Assembly: GCA_949425635.1 (NCBI GenBank)
Contig: CASPWD010000008.1
Location: 1-64,000 of the forward strand
Length of the DNA: 64,000 nucleotides
Reading direction: 5' to 3'
DNA from: an uncultured Bacilli bacterium
GTDB taxonomy: Bacteria > Bacillota_I > Bacilli_A > RF39 > UBA660
Below are positions 40,052 through 49,528 of the stretch, piece by piece; the stretch's first letter is position 1, and each line of letters opens with the position of its first letter. Under the pieces are notes generated by a model. It searched no databases. It was not told the origin of the DNA and worked only from the letters and a program-made list of their open reading frames with translations. The position numbers and the translations under genes are program-made.

Positions 40052-41823
40052 AAAGAATTTCCATCTTCATCAACGCCACATTCAGGGTCATCTGGATTTT
40101 CGGGATCAGTTGGTTCTTCTGGATCTGGTGCTTTAGCTATTTTAATAATAAGTTTACTATTTTTAGTAATTGTATATCCTTCTGGTCTACTTTGTTCGAA
40201 GATTGCACCTTCATCGACATTTGGATTAACTTCTCTTTCAACTACTAATGTAACTCCATATTTTTTACAGAAACTTCTTACTTCGTCTTCTGTATAAGTA
40301 CCATCAGTAAAGTCTGGATATTTATTTTCAACAAGTCCTAGATATAAAGTTATACTATCTCTAGCTCCTAGCTTTTCACCAGGTTTTACTGATTGATCTA
40401 AGATAGTTCCTTCTTCGTACTTAGAATCAGGATCTATTTCTTTATATTCTGGATAAACTAAAATATCACGAGCTTCTAAAGCACCTTTTATTTCTTGATA
40501 ATTTTTACCTGTAAAGTCTTCTACTTCATATTTAGAATCTCCTGTTGATACATAGATAGTTATAGTGCTTCCTTTACTTCGTTTTGTACCACTTAGAGGA
40601 TTTGTTTTTACTACTTTACCTTCTTCTACTTTGTCATCACTGATTTCTACTTCTTCATCAGCAACTTCAAAACCAAGACTTTGTAGTTCTTCGATAACTT
40701 CACTAACTGTTTTACCCTCAACCTCTGGAACGATAATGTCATTACGTTTAAGAATAGATGGTAAAAGTAATACGAATGCAGCTACTATAATAAATAGTCC
40801 TACAAATATTGATGCAAGAACAACTAATAATTTATTTTCTTTCTTTACTTCATCGTCTGTAACTTGTTTAACCACAACCTCATCTCCGTTTTCTTCCATA
40901 TCTTCAACTTGAATTGCTTTTTCGACTTGTTTAGTAAACTTCTTATTATCACTATCTAATTCAGGATATTGATATTCATATTTTTCTTCATTTATTCTTG
41001 AATCATCTAGACATGTTTTTAAATCTTCGTACATTTCACGGGCATCGTTATATCTGTTTTTAGGATTTTTTGATGCACTTTTAAGAATTATGTTTTCAAC
41101 ACTTTGTGGAATGTCTGGTAATTCTTCTCTAATACTTGGTAGTGGTTCTTTTAAATGTTTAAGAGCTATTTCAACAGCATTATCACCACGATAAGGTAAT
41201 ACACCTGTTAGCAATTCATACATTAAAATACCCATTGAGTAGATATCGCTTTTTAGAGTTGAACCCTTACCACTCGCTTGTTCTGGTGGTAGATAATGAA
41301 CACTTCCCATAACCGAATTTGTTTGAGTTAATTGAGTTGCATTCATGGCCATAGCGATACCAAAGTCTGTTATTTTAACCATACCATTTTCTAGTATCAT
41401 GATGTTTTGTGGCTTTATATCACGGTGGATTATATAACTATCATGAGCAATTGATAAACCATCAGCAATTTGGCTCATTATATCAACTACTTCAGAAGTC
41501 GTAAGTTTACCACGTTTTTTTAGTAAGTCTTTTAAATTCTTACCTTCAATATATTCCATTACAATGAAATATTGACCATTATCTTCACCTACATCATATA
41601 CTTCAACAATGTTTGGATGGCTTAGACTACTAGCATTAAGAGCTTCTCTTTGGAAACGTCTTACGAATTTTTCATCATTCGATAGGTCTCCACGTAGCAC
41701 TTTAACAGCAACATCACGGTCTAGAATAGTATCATAAGCTAAATAAACATTAGCCATTCCACCTTCCCCAATAGATTTAATTATTTGATAACGATCGTTA
41801 ATTTTTTGTCCTTTCATAATCAT
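40045..41823 (-). CDS. prkC: Ser/Thr protein kinase with PASTA repeats
   Basis: 592 residues. Cytoplasmic kinase: glycine loop GEGGMANVY, VAVKV lysine near 41, HRDIKPQNI, ITDFGIAM and the APE-like PPEQASGKG. A single membrane segment lies near 333-355 (LLVVLASIFVGLFIIVAAFVLLL), followed by at least three PASTA repeats outside the cell (VPEVEGKTVSEVIEELQSLGF and two or three later ones) that sense cell-wall fragments. The tail is PDPEEPTDPENPDDPECG. It overlaps prpC by four bases (ATGA). Confidence 0.93.
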   Translation of the reverse strand: MIMKGQKINDRYQIIKSIGEGGMANVYLAYDTILDRDVAVKVLRGDLSNDEKFVRRFQREALNASSLSHPNIVEVYDVGEDNGQYFIVMEYIEGKNLKDLLKKRGKLTTSEVVDIMSQIADGLSIAHDSYIIHRDIKPQNIMILENGMVKITDFGIAMAMNATQLTQTNSVMGSVHYLPPEQASGKGSTLKSDIYSMGILMYELLTGVLPYRGDNAVEIALKHLKEPLPSIREELPDIPQSVENIILKSASKNPKNRYNDAREMYEDLKTCLDDSRINEEKYEYQYPELDSDNKKFTKQVEKAIQVEDMEENGDEVVVKQVTDDEVKKENKLLVVLASIFVGLFIIVAAFVLLLPSILKRNDIIVPEVEGKTVSEVIEELQSLGFEVADEEVEISDDKVEEGKVVKTNPLSGTKRSKGSTITIYVSTGDSKYEVEDFTGKNYQEIKGALEARDILVYPEYKEIDPDSKYEEGTILDQSVKPGEKLGARDSITLYLGLVENKYPDFTDGTYTEDEVRSFCKKYGVTLVVEREVNPNVDEGAIFEQSRPEGYTITKNSKLIIKIAKAPDPEEPTDPENPDDPECGVDEDGNSLC

Positions 41824-42566
41824 ATTTCTTCACCACTTTCAAGAGATAAATATGCTACTGATATATTATCAGTTCCCCCTCTGGCATTACTTTTTCTAAT
41901 TAACTTAATTACTTGTTCCTCTATTTCAAGTTCTTCATCATTTAGAACTTTCTCAATTTGTTCTTTCGTTAACATTGAAGTTAAGCCATCACTACAAAGT
42001 AGAATTCCATCAACATTTCTATCTACATCAAAAACATCTAGTTCAGCTTTCTCACTACTTCCTAAAGCCTTCATTAATACGTTTCTTTTAGGATGATATT
42101 TCGCTTCTTCTTCTGTTAGGTCACCAGCTGCTACTAAAAGATTTACTAGAGTATGATCTTTCGTTACTTTGGTAAGTTTACCATTCTTAAAGACAAATCC
42201 AGATGAATCTCCGATGTTTCCAAATAGCAGATAACTATCAGTTAATAGAGCCATAACAGTTGTTGTACCCATTCCTAAAGCTTCTGGATGGATTTTTGTA
42301 TGCTCTAAAATTTCTGTATTTATTTCACTTATGTTATCTTTCATCCAATTAATTGCATCTAGTTTACTTCCAATAGAATTAAGACTATTAAATTTATTTC
42401 CCATATGATTTAAAACTATGGAACTAGCTACTTCTCCAGCTCGATGACCACCCATGCCATCGGCAACGATAAGAAGGTATTCGTTATTGGCATTTTTTAA
42501 GATTGTAACAGAATCTTCGTTATGATCTCTAACTTTACCAGAGTCTGTTAAATAAAATGATTTCAT
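41820..42566 (-). CDS. prpC: PP2C-type Ser/Thr phosphatase
   Basis: About 248 residues from ATG 42566; GAGGTG is in the end of rlmN, whose stop overlaps the start (ATGA). PP2C metal-binding motifs: VRDHNEDSV, LLIVADGMGGHRAGE, GILLCSDGLTSML and GGTDNISV. It reverses phosphorylation by the kinase encoded immediately downstream. The paired layout is standard in Gram-positive bacteria. Confidence 0.93.
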   Translation of the reverse strand: MKSFYLTDSGKVRDHNEDSVTILKNANNEYLLIVADGMGGHRAGEVASSIVLNHMGNKFNSLNSIGSKLDAINWMKDNISEINTEILEHTKIHPEALGMGTTTVMALLTDSYLLFGNIGDSSGFVFKNGKLTKVTKDHTLVNLLVAAGDLTEEEAKYHPKRNVLMKALGSSEKAELDVFDVDRNVDGILLCSDGLTSMLTKEQIEKVLNDEELEIEEQVIKLIRKSNARGGTDNISVAYLSLESGEEI

Positions 42567-43585
42567 GCTTTCACCTCTTTGCTTCTTAGTTGACCACATG
42601 CAGCATCTATCTTACTTCCAAATTCTTTTCTTATTGTAACATTGATACCACGCTTTTTTAATGTGTCATAAAATTTCATTATTTGTTCTTTGCCTGCTCT
42701 TTTAAATTCAATATGATTTGTTTCATTATATGGTATTAGATTAACATAAACATTTAGTCCTCTTAATAAAGATGCTAATTCATTGGCATGAGCCTCAGAG
42801 TCGTTTACACCATCTAACATAACATATTCAATCGTTACTCGACGATTCGTTTTTTCAATATATTCTTTGATTGTTGCCATTAAAAGGTCTAGTTTATAAG
42901 CTCTATTTATTGGCATTATTTTATCTCTTAACTCCGTATTTGGAGCATGTAAAGAGATAGCTAAGTTAATTTGAAGACTTTCTTCCATTAAATCTTTAAG
43001 TTTGGGAACTATTCCACAAGTTGATAAAGTTATGTGACGAGCACCAATAGCAATACCTTTTGGATCATTAATTATTTTAATAAAGTCCATAACATTAGTA
43101 TAGTTATCTAAAGGTTCTCCAATACCCATAATTACAACACTTGAAATACGCTTTTTAATATCGGCTTCAACAAGTAAAATTTGTTCAACCATTTCATAGC
43201 TTCCAAGATCTCTTACTTTCTTTAGACGTCCTGATTCACAAAAAGCACATCCCATGTTACAACCAACTTCACTACTTACACAAATTGATAGGCCATAATC
43301 ATGTTCCATAAGAACTGCTTCAACAAAGTTATCATCAAATAAACGGAAAAGATATTTTTTTACACCTTTGTCTTCTTGTTTTTTTTCTATTTTTATCATC
43401 TTAAAAGAAAAGTCATGGTCTAATGTTTCTTGTAATTCTTTTTTTATATTCGTCATTTCATAGAAAGATTTTACTTTTTTATCATAAAGCCACTCAAAAA
43501 CTTGAAGTGCTTTAAACTTCTTTTCATTCATATTTAAAAAGTAATTTTCTAAGTCTTCTCTTTTTATACCATATATATTCATCAT
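42563..43585 (-). CDS. rlmN: 23S rRNA/tRNA adenosine C2-methyltransferase RlmN
   Basis: About 340 residues from ATG 43585 (GAGG upstream). The radical SAM motif is CNMGCAFCESG. VVIMGIGEPLDNY, ITLSTCGIVP, AISLHAP and CGQLRS with its methyl-carrying cysteine near the C-terminus are all present. It heads the conserved rlmN-prpC-prkC-rsgA-rpe operon. Confidence 0.94.
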   Translation of the reverse strand: MMNIYGIKREDLENYFLNMNEKKFKALQVFEWLYDKKVKSFYEMTNIKKELQETLDHDFSFKMIKIEKKQEDKGVKKYLFRLFDDNFVEAVLMEHDYGLSICVSSEVGCNMGCAFCESGRLKKVRDLGSYEMVEQILLVEADIKKRISSVVIMGIGEPLDNYTNVMDFIKIINDPKGIAIGARHITLSTCGIVPKLKDLMEESLQINLAISLHAPNTELRDKIMPINRAYKLDLLMATIKEYIEKTNRRVTIEYVMLDGVNDSEAHANELASLLRGLNVYVNLIPYNETNHIEFKRAGKEQIMKFYDTLKKRGINVTIRKEFGSKIDAACGQLRSKEVKA

Positions 43586-43643
43586 ATTAACCTCTATCAT
43601 GATTATATCATTAAATAAAGAATAATTACAGAAAATTTGACAT

Positions 43644-43675
43644 AATAAAAGCCAATTATCGCTAAATAATTGGTT
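43644..43675 (-). terminator. Intrinsic terminator after the 43687-44523 gene
   Basis: CCAATTAT-TTAGCG-ATAATTGG followed by CTTTTATT on the minus strand. Confidence 0.7.
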
Positions 43676-43686
43676 TTATTGACAGA

Positions 43687-44523
43687 TTAAACATTTTCAA
43701 AGACAAACTTGTTTTTTTTATGGACTATTCCACATATTGAAAATGAATTTATAACGATAAATATGGCTACAACTGAGGTTATAACATATTTAAAGATATT
43801 TATAGTATCGATATTCACTGTTCCAACAATCGTTCCCGCATTTTGCCAAAAAACAAATTTACTGTATAGATTGTTTATTATATTAAACATACACCAAGCT
43901 CCAAAGATGTAAATAAGAGCGTTAATTATTATTGTAAAGGTATCGTATATGTAAATATTGATTTTAGATAAGTAATGATTTTTAAATTGTTTTGAAACTA
44001 CATTGCTCATTATGACCATTAATAAGGAACATCCAAATGATAAGAGTAAGAATAATAAAATGATACTACGTCTAAGATATTCATTAAACTCGGTTGATGT
44101 ATAGGATGATTGATAAGGGAATAATTCAACCTTGCTATCTAAGTAATTAAATCCTAAATATAAGAGTACTAATAATAGAGATGAAATAATTGCTATTTTA
44201 AAAAATGTTGCCAAACAAGTCGTGATTATATCTCTTTCCACTTTTAATTTTCCATCTTCCATTCCATCAGACGATGCGTGTTCACTAGCAAAATCATATG
44301 AGTATTCTTCCCCTTCATTATTCAGATAGTTGATTGTTGATTCGTTATAATTTTTAAGAGTATCAGGATTTATGACAATCGTTTTTGAATCGCTCATATC
44401 AGGGATACTTTGGTAGTTGTTTGAGCTTTCTTCTTGGTAGTTAGAATCATCATAAGCATTAAAGTACTTTCCACTATTAAGAGAATTTCTACCATTGGTT
44501 TTTTCTATTTTTATGATACCCAT
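43687..44523 (-). CDS. Hypothetical four-span membrane protein
   Basis: 278 residues. The first 95 are polar and low in hydrophobics (YDDSNYQEESSNNYQSIPDM). Four hydrophobic segments follow (IAIISSLLLVLLYLGFNYL, IILLFLLLSFGCSLLMVIM, IINALIYIFGAWCMFNII, FKYVITSVVAIFIVINSFS). It lies just downstream of sigE and could be a sporulation-linked gene. No family recognised. Confidence 0.6.
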   Translation of the reverse strand: MGIIKIEKTNGRNSLNSGKYFNAYDDSNYQEESSNNYQSIPDMSDSKTIVINPDTLKNYNESTINYLNNEGEEYSYDFASEHASSDGMEDGKLKVERDIITTCLATFFKIAIISSLLLVLLYLGFNYLDSKVELFPYQSSYTSTEFNEYLRRSIILLFLLLSFGCSLLMVIMSNVVSKQFKNHYLSKINIYIYDTFTIIINALIYIFGAWCMFNIINNLYSKFVFWQNAGTIVGTVNIDTINIFKYVITSVVAIFIVINSFSICGIVHKKNKFVFENV

Positions 44524-44570
44524 ATAAGATCACTCCTATTATCTTTTTTAGTATATCATAAATTATAGAG

Positions 44571-45269
44571 TTATTCCAAATGAAGCTTTAGTTTTTTGAT
44601 TACTTTTTTTTCAATGCGTGAAATATAAGATTGGCTAATTCCTAAGAGCTCAGCAACTTCTTTTTGAGTATATTCCTCAGTGTTATAAAGTCCGTAACGC
44701 ATTACCATTATTTGTCTATCTCTTTCATTTAAGTTTTTTAAGTAATCCTTAAGTAATTCAATATCTGTTTTTTTCTCATATTCTTTGTATGTACTATCTT
44801 CTGAGGTACTGACAATATCTTCAAGATGTAATTCATTGCCTTCCCCATCAAAACTTAAAGCTTCTTCAAAACTGATATCATATACTCTTTTTTTATTCTT
44901 TCTAAGATACATTAGAATTTCATTCGATATACAACGTGAGGCATAGGTCGCTAAACGAATGTTTTTATCTATTTTATAAGTATTTATACCTTTTATTAAA
45001 CCAATAGTTCCAATGCTTACAAGGTCTTCTAATGGTTCTAAAGTACTTTCGTATTTTTTGGCAATAAAGACAACTAATCTTAGATTGTGTTCAATTAGCT
45101 TATTACGAGCAGCCATGTCACCTTGTTCAGCATTAATTAATAAAGAAAGTTCTTCTTCTTTCTCTAGAGGTGGTGGTAAGATGTCTGTACTTCCGATGAA
45201 GAAGAATTGATTATATTTTATTTTAATTTTAAGAATAAATTCTTTTATTATAGTTATAATTTTTTTCAT
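44571..45269 (-). CDS. sigE: Sporulation sigma factor SigE (pro-sigma-E)
   Basis: 232 residues. N-terminal pro-sequence with a hydrophobic and basic stretch (MKKIITIIKEFILKIKIKY) and FFIGSTDILPPPL, closely like Bacillus pro-sigma-E. Region 2 (NLRLVVFIAKKYESTLEPLEDLVSIGTIGLIKGINTY), region 3, and region 4 (QKEVAELLGISQSYISRIEKK) are intact. It directs mother-cell gene expression after cleavage by SpoIIGA, whose stop overlaps its start (TAATG). Confidence 0.94.
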   Translation of the reverse strand: MKKIITIIKEFILKIKIKYNQFFFIGSTDILPPPLEKEEELSLLINAEQGDMAARNKLIEHNLRLVVFIAKKYESTLEPLEDLVSIGTIGLIKGINTYKIDKNIRLATYASRCISNEILMYLRKNKKRVYDISFEEALSFDGEGNELHLEDIVSTSEDSTYKEYEKKTDIELLKDYLKNLNERDRQIMVMRYGLYNTEEYTQKEVAELLGISQSYISRIEKKVIKKLKLHLE

Positions 45270-46057
45270 TATTTTAAGCCCTCCATTATTTTGCTATTTA
45301 TAATACAATTGATACCATCTATAAAGAAATTTTCGGTGCTAATTCCAACTAAAAATTTATCGAATGTTTTCCCATCTATTTCAATTTTCGTCGCTTTATA
45401 GCATTCTAATAATCCATGATTATTGAGGCTATTATAAGGAACATATATGGGATTTTTTTTAAAATTTTTCAGCATTATGTTTTCATGGATGAGAATGATA
45501 CTTTTATCTGTATATGGATCTTTTAATTTGTTTCCTGTGTCGAGAAATGCGTTTACCTCTAAAGCACTATTATTGAAATATATTTTACATTTGTAATAGT
45601 TACTATAGTTCGTTTTTAAAACTTGTAAAGATTTTAGATATTTTAAATAAAGAAATATTCCTAAGATTAAGATTACGCCATAAGTATTATATAGACTTTT
45701 ACTAGTAAAAATTAGGCCATTACTACTATAGTTAAACTGACTATTTAAGAAGTATATTCCACCTCCCATAAGCATGCTTACTAAATAAAAATATAGAACA
45801 TTTTTAGAAGTATATTTTATATCTTTAAATCCAAAAGCTACTATAATCATAATAATACTTACAACAAATTTGTATATAAGAAGTTCGAAATTAGTCATAT
45901 TTATAAATAATATAAGAAGAGTTAGTGTACCAATAAGGCTACTTGTTATAAGTCTTATAACTGAGGTATTTCGCCGTAATATGTAATTAACACTACTTAG
46001 AAGAATTAAATCGAAAATACAATTTATTAACATTACTAAGTCTAAATATATTTTCAT
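45269..46057 (-). CDS. spoIIGA: Pro-sigma-E processing protease SpoIIGA
   Basis: About 262 residues from ATG 46057. Five or more membrane segments fill the first 150 residues (LVMLINCIFDLILLSSV and others). The C-terminal domain has the aspartic-protease motif FLDTGN and the GLLECYK and FLVGIS stretches of SpoIIGA. It cleaves pro-sigma-E at the sporulation septum. The spoIIGA-sigE pair is standard in spore formers; sigG, often next, is not in the window. Confidence 0.9.
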   Translation of the reverse strand: MKIYLDLVMLINCIFDLILLSSVNYILRRNTSVIRLITSSLIGTLTLLILFINMTNFELLIYKFVVSIIMIIVAFGFKDIKYTSKNVLYFYLVSMLMGGGIYFLNSQFNYSSNGLIFTSKSLYNTYGVILILGIFLYLKYLKSLQVLKTNYSNYYKCKIYFNNSALEVNAFLDTGNKLKDPYTDKSIILIHENIMLKNFKKNPIYVPYNSLNNHGLLECYKATKIEIDGKTFDKFLVGISTENFFIDGINCIINSKIMEGLK

Positions 46058-46105
46058 AAATATCACCCACATACAAAATACCATTTATGAAAGATGAAAA
46101 AAGTC

Positions 46106-46133
46106 AAAAAAAAACGATTTATTAAAAATCGTT
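46106..46133 (-). terminator. Intrinsic terminator after zinc-ribbon gene
   Basis: AACGATTT-TTAAT-AAATCGTT followed by TTTTTTTT on the minus strand. Confidence 0.8.
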
Positions 46134-47262
46134 ATTTTATTGTATATGTTGCTCCTTTAATAGTTTGACTTTTGAACTCGTCTTTTCCTTTTAAACCAGT
46201 AAATTTATCTTCATTTTCACTTGGAGCGAATCCTTCAACACTAGATGAATTTTCAATCATGTATGCTATTTTTTCGAAAGCTGTATCAATATTTTGTTCT
46301 GTTACACCCATTACAAAGCCACTTGCAACATGAGTTGTATCTAGAGAAGCTAAATAACTTACACCGGCGTCCCCATCTTTGCTAACAATAAAGGCATAAA
46401 ATTCTGTATTACTATATTTTATTTTACCATGATTTAAAACTGTGAATCCCTCTGTAGTTAATTCAGTTACAATTTCGTTGATGCTAGCTAGTGCAGTAGC
46501 ATATGAATAATTTTCAACAAAGAAGTTAAAATATAGATTTGCTGATGAAACACTATCTGTAGCTGTTATAGAGTCATTTGTTTTGTTATATATTAAGCCA
46601 TCAGGTAAAACAAAAGTAAATCCATTTAAAAGATGAGTGTTTTTGTCTGATGGTTTATTATCATCACCTTTATCGTCATCGTCGTCTTTATCGTCATCAT
46701 CTTGGCTTGGCTTATTATCATCTTCTTTTTTGTCATCTGGTTTTTTATCGATTTCTTTTGTTTCAGTTTTATCAGTTATTGTCTTATATGCTATAAATCC
46801 TCCAAGACCAGCAATTATAAATATTAAGACAATTAAAATAATTATAAATCCTTTATTACTATTTTTTGTATTCTGAGGCATTTGATTTGGATTCATGCCA
46901 TTATTTACTGGTGGTACCATATTGCCATAATTTTGATTCATTGGCATTGATGGTTGGACATTATTATAGTTATTATTAGGATTTTGCATTTGTGTTGGAG
47001 CTTCTTGAGGTCCATAATTTTGATTCGTCATTGGTTGTACTGGCACTTGTTGATTCATTACTGGTTGAGTTTGTTGATTAACAACTGGCTCGTTATTCAT
47101 TGGTTGAGTTGGTGTTTGAACACCATTTACATATCCTTGATTATTTGTTCCTTGGTTTACTTGATTCGTTATAGGTGTTCCCATATTTACTGGTTCACCA
47201 CAAACGCGACATATAGGGTCATTTTCATTTAATAAGTTTCCACATTTTCTACAATTCATTTT
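46132..47262 (-). CDS. Zinc-ribbon membrane protein with outer domain
   Basis: About 376 residues from ATG 47262 (AGAGGAA upstream). The N-terminus is a zinc ribbon (MNCRKCGNLLNENDPICRVCGEP). A long Q/N/P-rich linker follows (about 30-140), then one membrane segment (GFIIILIVLIFIIAGLGGFIAYK), an acidic DDDDKDDDDDKGDD stretch and an outer domain of about 170 residues (TFVLPDGLIYNKTNDSITATD). The same layout occurs in the C11 protease upstream, so they may work together. Function unknown. Confidence 0.7.
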   Translation of the reverse strand, partial: KMNCRKCGNLLNENDPICRVCGEPVNMGTPITNQVNQGTNNQGYVNGVQTPTQPMNNEPVVNQQTQPVMNQQVPVQPMTNQNYGPQEAPTQMQNPNNNYNNVQPSMPMNQNYGNMVPPVNNGMNPNQMPQNTKNSNKGFIIILIVLIFIIAGLGGFIAYKTITDKTETKEIDKKPDDKKEDDNKPSQDDDDKDDDDDKGDDNKPSDKNTHLLNGFTFVLPDGLIYNKTNDSITATDSVSSANLYFNFFVENYSYATALASINEIVTELTTEGFTVLNHGKIKYSNTEFYAFIVSKDGDAGVSYLASLDTTHVASGFVMGVTEQNIDTAFEKIAYMIENSSSVEGFAPSENEDKFTGLKGKDEFKSQTIKGATYTIK

Positions 47263-47273
47263 TTTTATTCCTC

Positions 47274-49439
47274 TCAATCTATCTTTATTAAATTTGAATA
47301 ATATTTATTATTTGTGATATCTGTTACTTGAAATAAGCAGTAGAATTCACCACTGTCTAAGTTAGTAGTAACAAATTCATATTCGTTATCTTTTAGGTTT
47401 ATAGAGAACAGATGCTTTGTATCCGTTCCTATCCAATTTTCGTTATATTTACCTGATTCATCTAGAATTTTATAACGATAATTAGTAAATTCAGCAATTG
47501 TGTAATCGTTTATACTATATATAGTTCCATAGGCGATTTCTTTCCCTGTCGGGATTACTTGTGAGATAAATAGTTTATTATTTTCGTCGTACGACAAATA
47601 TATTTTGGCTGAATCAAACTTCCATTCATCGGTACCAAAAGCTACATCTGAATTATGAATAACGGCAATTGTTTCATAAACATTCTTGGTACTATCATTG
47701 TTATTTTTTACAACTTGTAAATAAGCTTCAGAATTATCTTTTTTATCTATTACTTTTACTATTGTATCATTTATGTTCGTTGTTAGAGTATTACCATTTA
47801 AAGAGGCATTTGTATTAGTATAGATAGGCATGTAAGTATTGTCTTCCATCTTTTCAAAGATAATATATGATGCATTGGCATAGTTTTTTGCTTGGTCATC
47901 TGTTAAAGTAAGTGAAAATTCTTTCTTACTCATTGTTGTTTCATTCGCTGATATTTTATAATCAACAGCAAATACGCTTGGATTACTTTGAAGTTGAGCA
48001 AATGATTTTATGAAATCGTTATATTCACTACTAAATTCTAGTTTTTTGTAGACATCTAAGAATGTTACTTTCGCGCCTTCTTCCCCATTAAATGGGAAGT
48101 ATACTGATAAACCATGAGATTCTTTATTATTACTCCAATTATATTTTACCATTTTGTCTATTGTTTTTAAAAGTTTATCGGCGTTGGATGATTCGCTTTT
48201 TAAGTTATCCACTAAAGTATATAAGTCGACGGTATCGTATGAACTTATATTGGATGACTCTAGTGCGTATTGGTATAAGTTACTACGAACTCGAGCTATT
48301 TTTCGGTAATCTTCTTCAACATCTATATCAGAAATAAATGCTTTTAAGTCTCTTTTTAAATCATCTATTAAACTTAGGTCGACGATCGAATACGTTGAAA
48401 CTATACTTTCATGTGGATCTAGTTCGTTCATTTGTTTTTTATATGAAGATATAAATTTTTTACCAAACTCGATTCCATCATCTTCTGATTTGATATCATT
48501 TAAGAAACTTAAGACGTTTGTAAATCCTGAGCCAAAAGTGATTTCCTCAGATGCTATCATGTACTCAGCGTATGGAGCAAAAACATTGGCTACTTCAATC
48601 GTTCCGTTTAAGCATGTTCTAAAAAGAATAGTGTCTAGTTTATTTTTTTCATTAAACTTACTTTCAGAAAGAGCTTTACTCATTTCAGCTAGTGAAAGGT
48701 TATCATTAGTAAAATCATCATACATTGCTCCATCGATTGCGCCACCATGATTATACATAATAAGATTGTAACGATCTGCTTGGTAATTCTCATATCCATA
48801 ATCTAAGAATTCTTTTAATACTTCATAGTCTCCCATATTTTGAGAGTCATAGCTTTCTAGTTTTTCAAAGCCGTCTTCTTTTAGAATATAAATAGCATTT
48901 TCATCATTTTTAACAAAGTTGTGCCATTTTTTTGTACCACCTGTATATATTAAGACATTTGTTTTTTCTAAGTCTATTTTAGAAGGGGTTATTGCATTTA
49001 GGTCTGCTGTTACAATGGCACTGTCACTTTCTAAGTTACTACCTACAATATACATCATAATAGTTCTTGAACCATCGTTTGGTCGTGGCGGTCCATCTTG
49101 CTCCTGGCCCTTTTCTTTAAATAATATTATGCATATCGTTCCAAGGAGAAGAACTATTATAATTAATAATATTATAATAATGTATTTTTTTTGATGAGAT
49201 AAGTTAGAACCAGCATTCCCTACATTTGAATTTGGAATGTTGTTAATATTCTGAGCTTGAAAATCTATATTCTGATTATTCCAACTAATAGAATTATTTG
49301 GAAGTGGTGCTTGGTTTTGAATTGGGGCTGAACTTACCATATTATTTTGATATGGTTGAGGAATTAATTCTGTATTTCCACAATTCTGACAATATGTATC
49401 ACCTTCTCTAGTGATATTTCCACATTTACTACAATACAT
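47274..49439 (-). CDS. Zinc-ribbon, membrane-anchored C11 (clostripain-like) protease
   Basis: About 721 residues. Zinc ribbon MMYCSKCGNITREGDTYCQNCGN, Q/N-rich linker, one membrane segment near 90-110, then a clostripain-family (C11) domain: IMMYIVGSNLESDSAIVTADL, the catalytic histidine in NLIMYNHGGAIDG, and the cysteine in LDTILFRTCLNGTIEV. The C-terminal 250 residues are beta-rich. The protease should face outward and cut after basic residues in relatives. It precedes the other zinc-ribbon gene by about ten bases. Confidence 0.85.
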   Translation of the reverse strand: MYCSKCGNITREGDTYCQNCGNTELIPQPYQNNMVSSAPIQNQAPLPNNSISWNNQNIDFQAQNINNIPNSNVGNAGSNLSHQKKYIIIILLIIIVLLLGTICIILFKEKGQEQDGPPRPNDGSRTIMMYIVGSNLESDSAIVTADLNAITPSKIDLEKTNVLIYTGGTKKWHNFVKNDENAIYILKEDGFEKLESYDSQNMGDYEVLKEFLDYGYENYQADRYNLIMYNHGGAIDGAMYDDFTNDNLSLAEMSKALSESKFNEKNKLDTILFRTCLNGTIEVANVFAPYAEYMIASEEITFGSGFTNVLSFLNDIKSEDDGIEFGKKFISSYKKQMNELDPHESIVSTYSIVDLSLIDDLKRDLKAFISDIDVEEDYRKIARVRSNLYQYALESSNISSYDTVDLYTLVDNLKSESSNADKLLKTIDKMVKYNWSNNKESHGLSVYFPFNGEEGAKVTFLDVYKKLEFSSEYNDFIKSFAQLQSNPSVFAVDYKISANETTMSKKEFSLTLTDDQAKNYANASYIIFEKMEDNTYMPIYTNTNASLNGNTLTTNINDTIVKVIDKKDNSEAYLQVVKNNNDSTKNVYETIAVIHNSDVAFGTDEWKFDSAKIYLSYDENNKLFISQVIPTGKEIAYGTIYSINDYTIAEFTNYRYKILDESGKYNENWIGTDTKHLFSINLKDNEYEFVTTNLDSGEFYCLFQVTDITNNKYYSNLIKID

Positions 49440-49500
49440 CAAATCACACTCTCTTTATTCTTACTATATTAAATTATACCATATATTTTCATTTTGCGAA

Positions 49501-49528
49501 AAAAAAGAACAACTTTTAAAAGTCGTCT
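49501..49528 (-). terminator. Intrinsic terminator of ftsZ
   Basis: GACGACTTTT-AAAAGTTGTTC followed by TTTTTT on the minus strand; the stem includes the last codons and stop of ftsZ. Confidence 0.75.
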
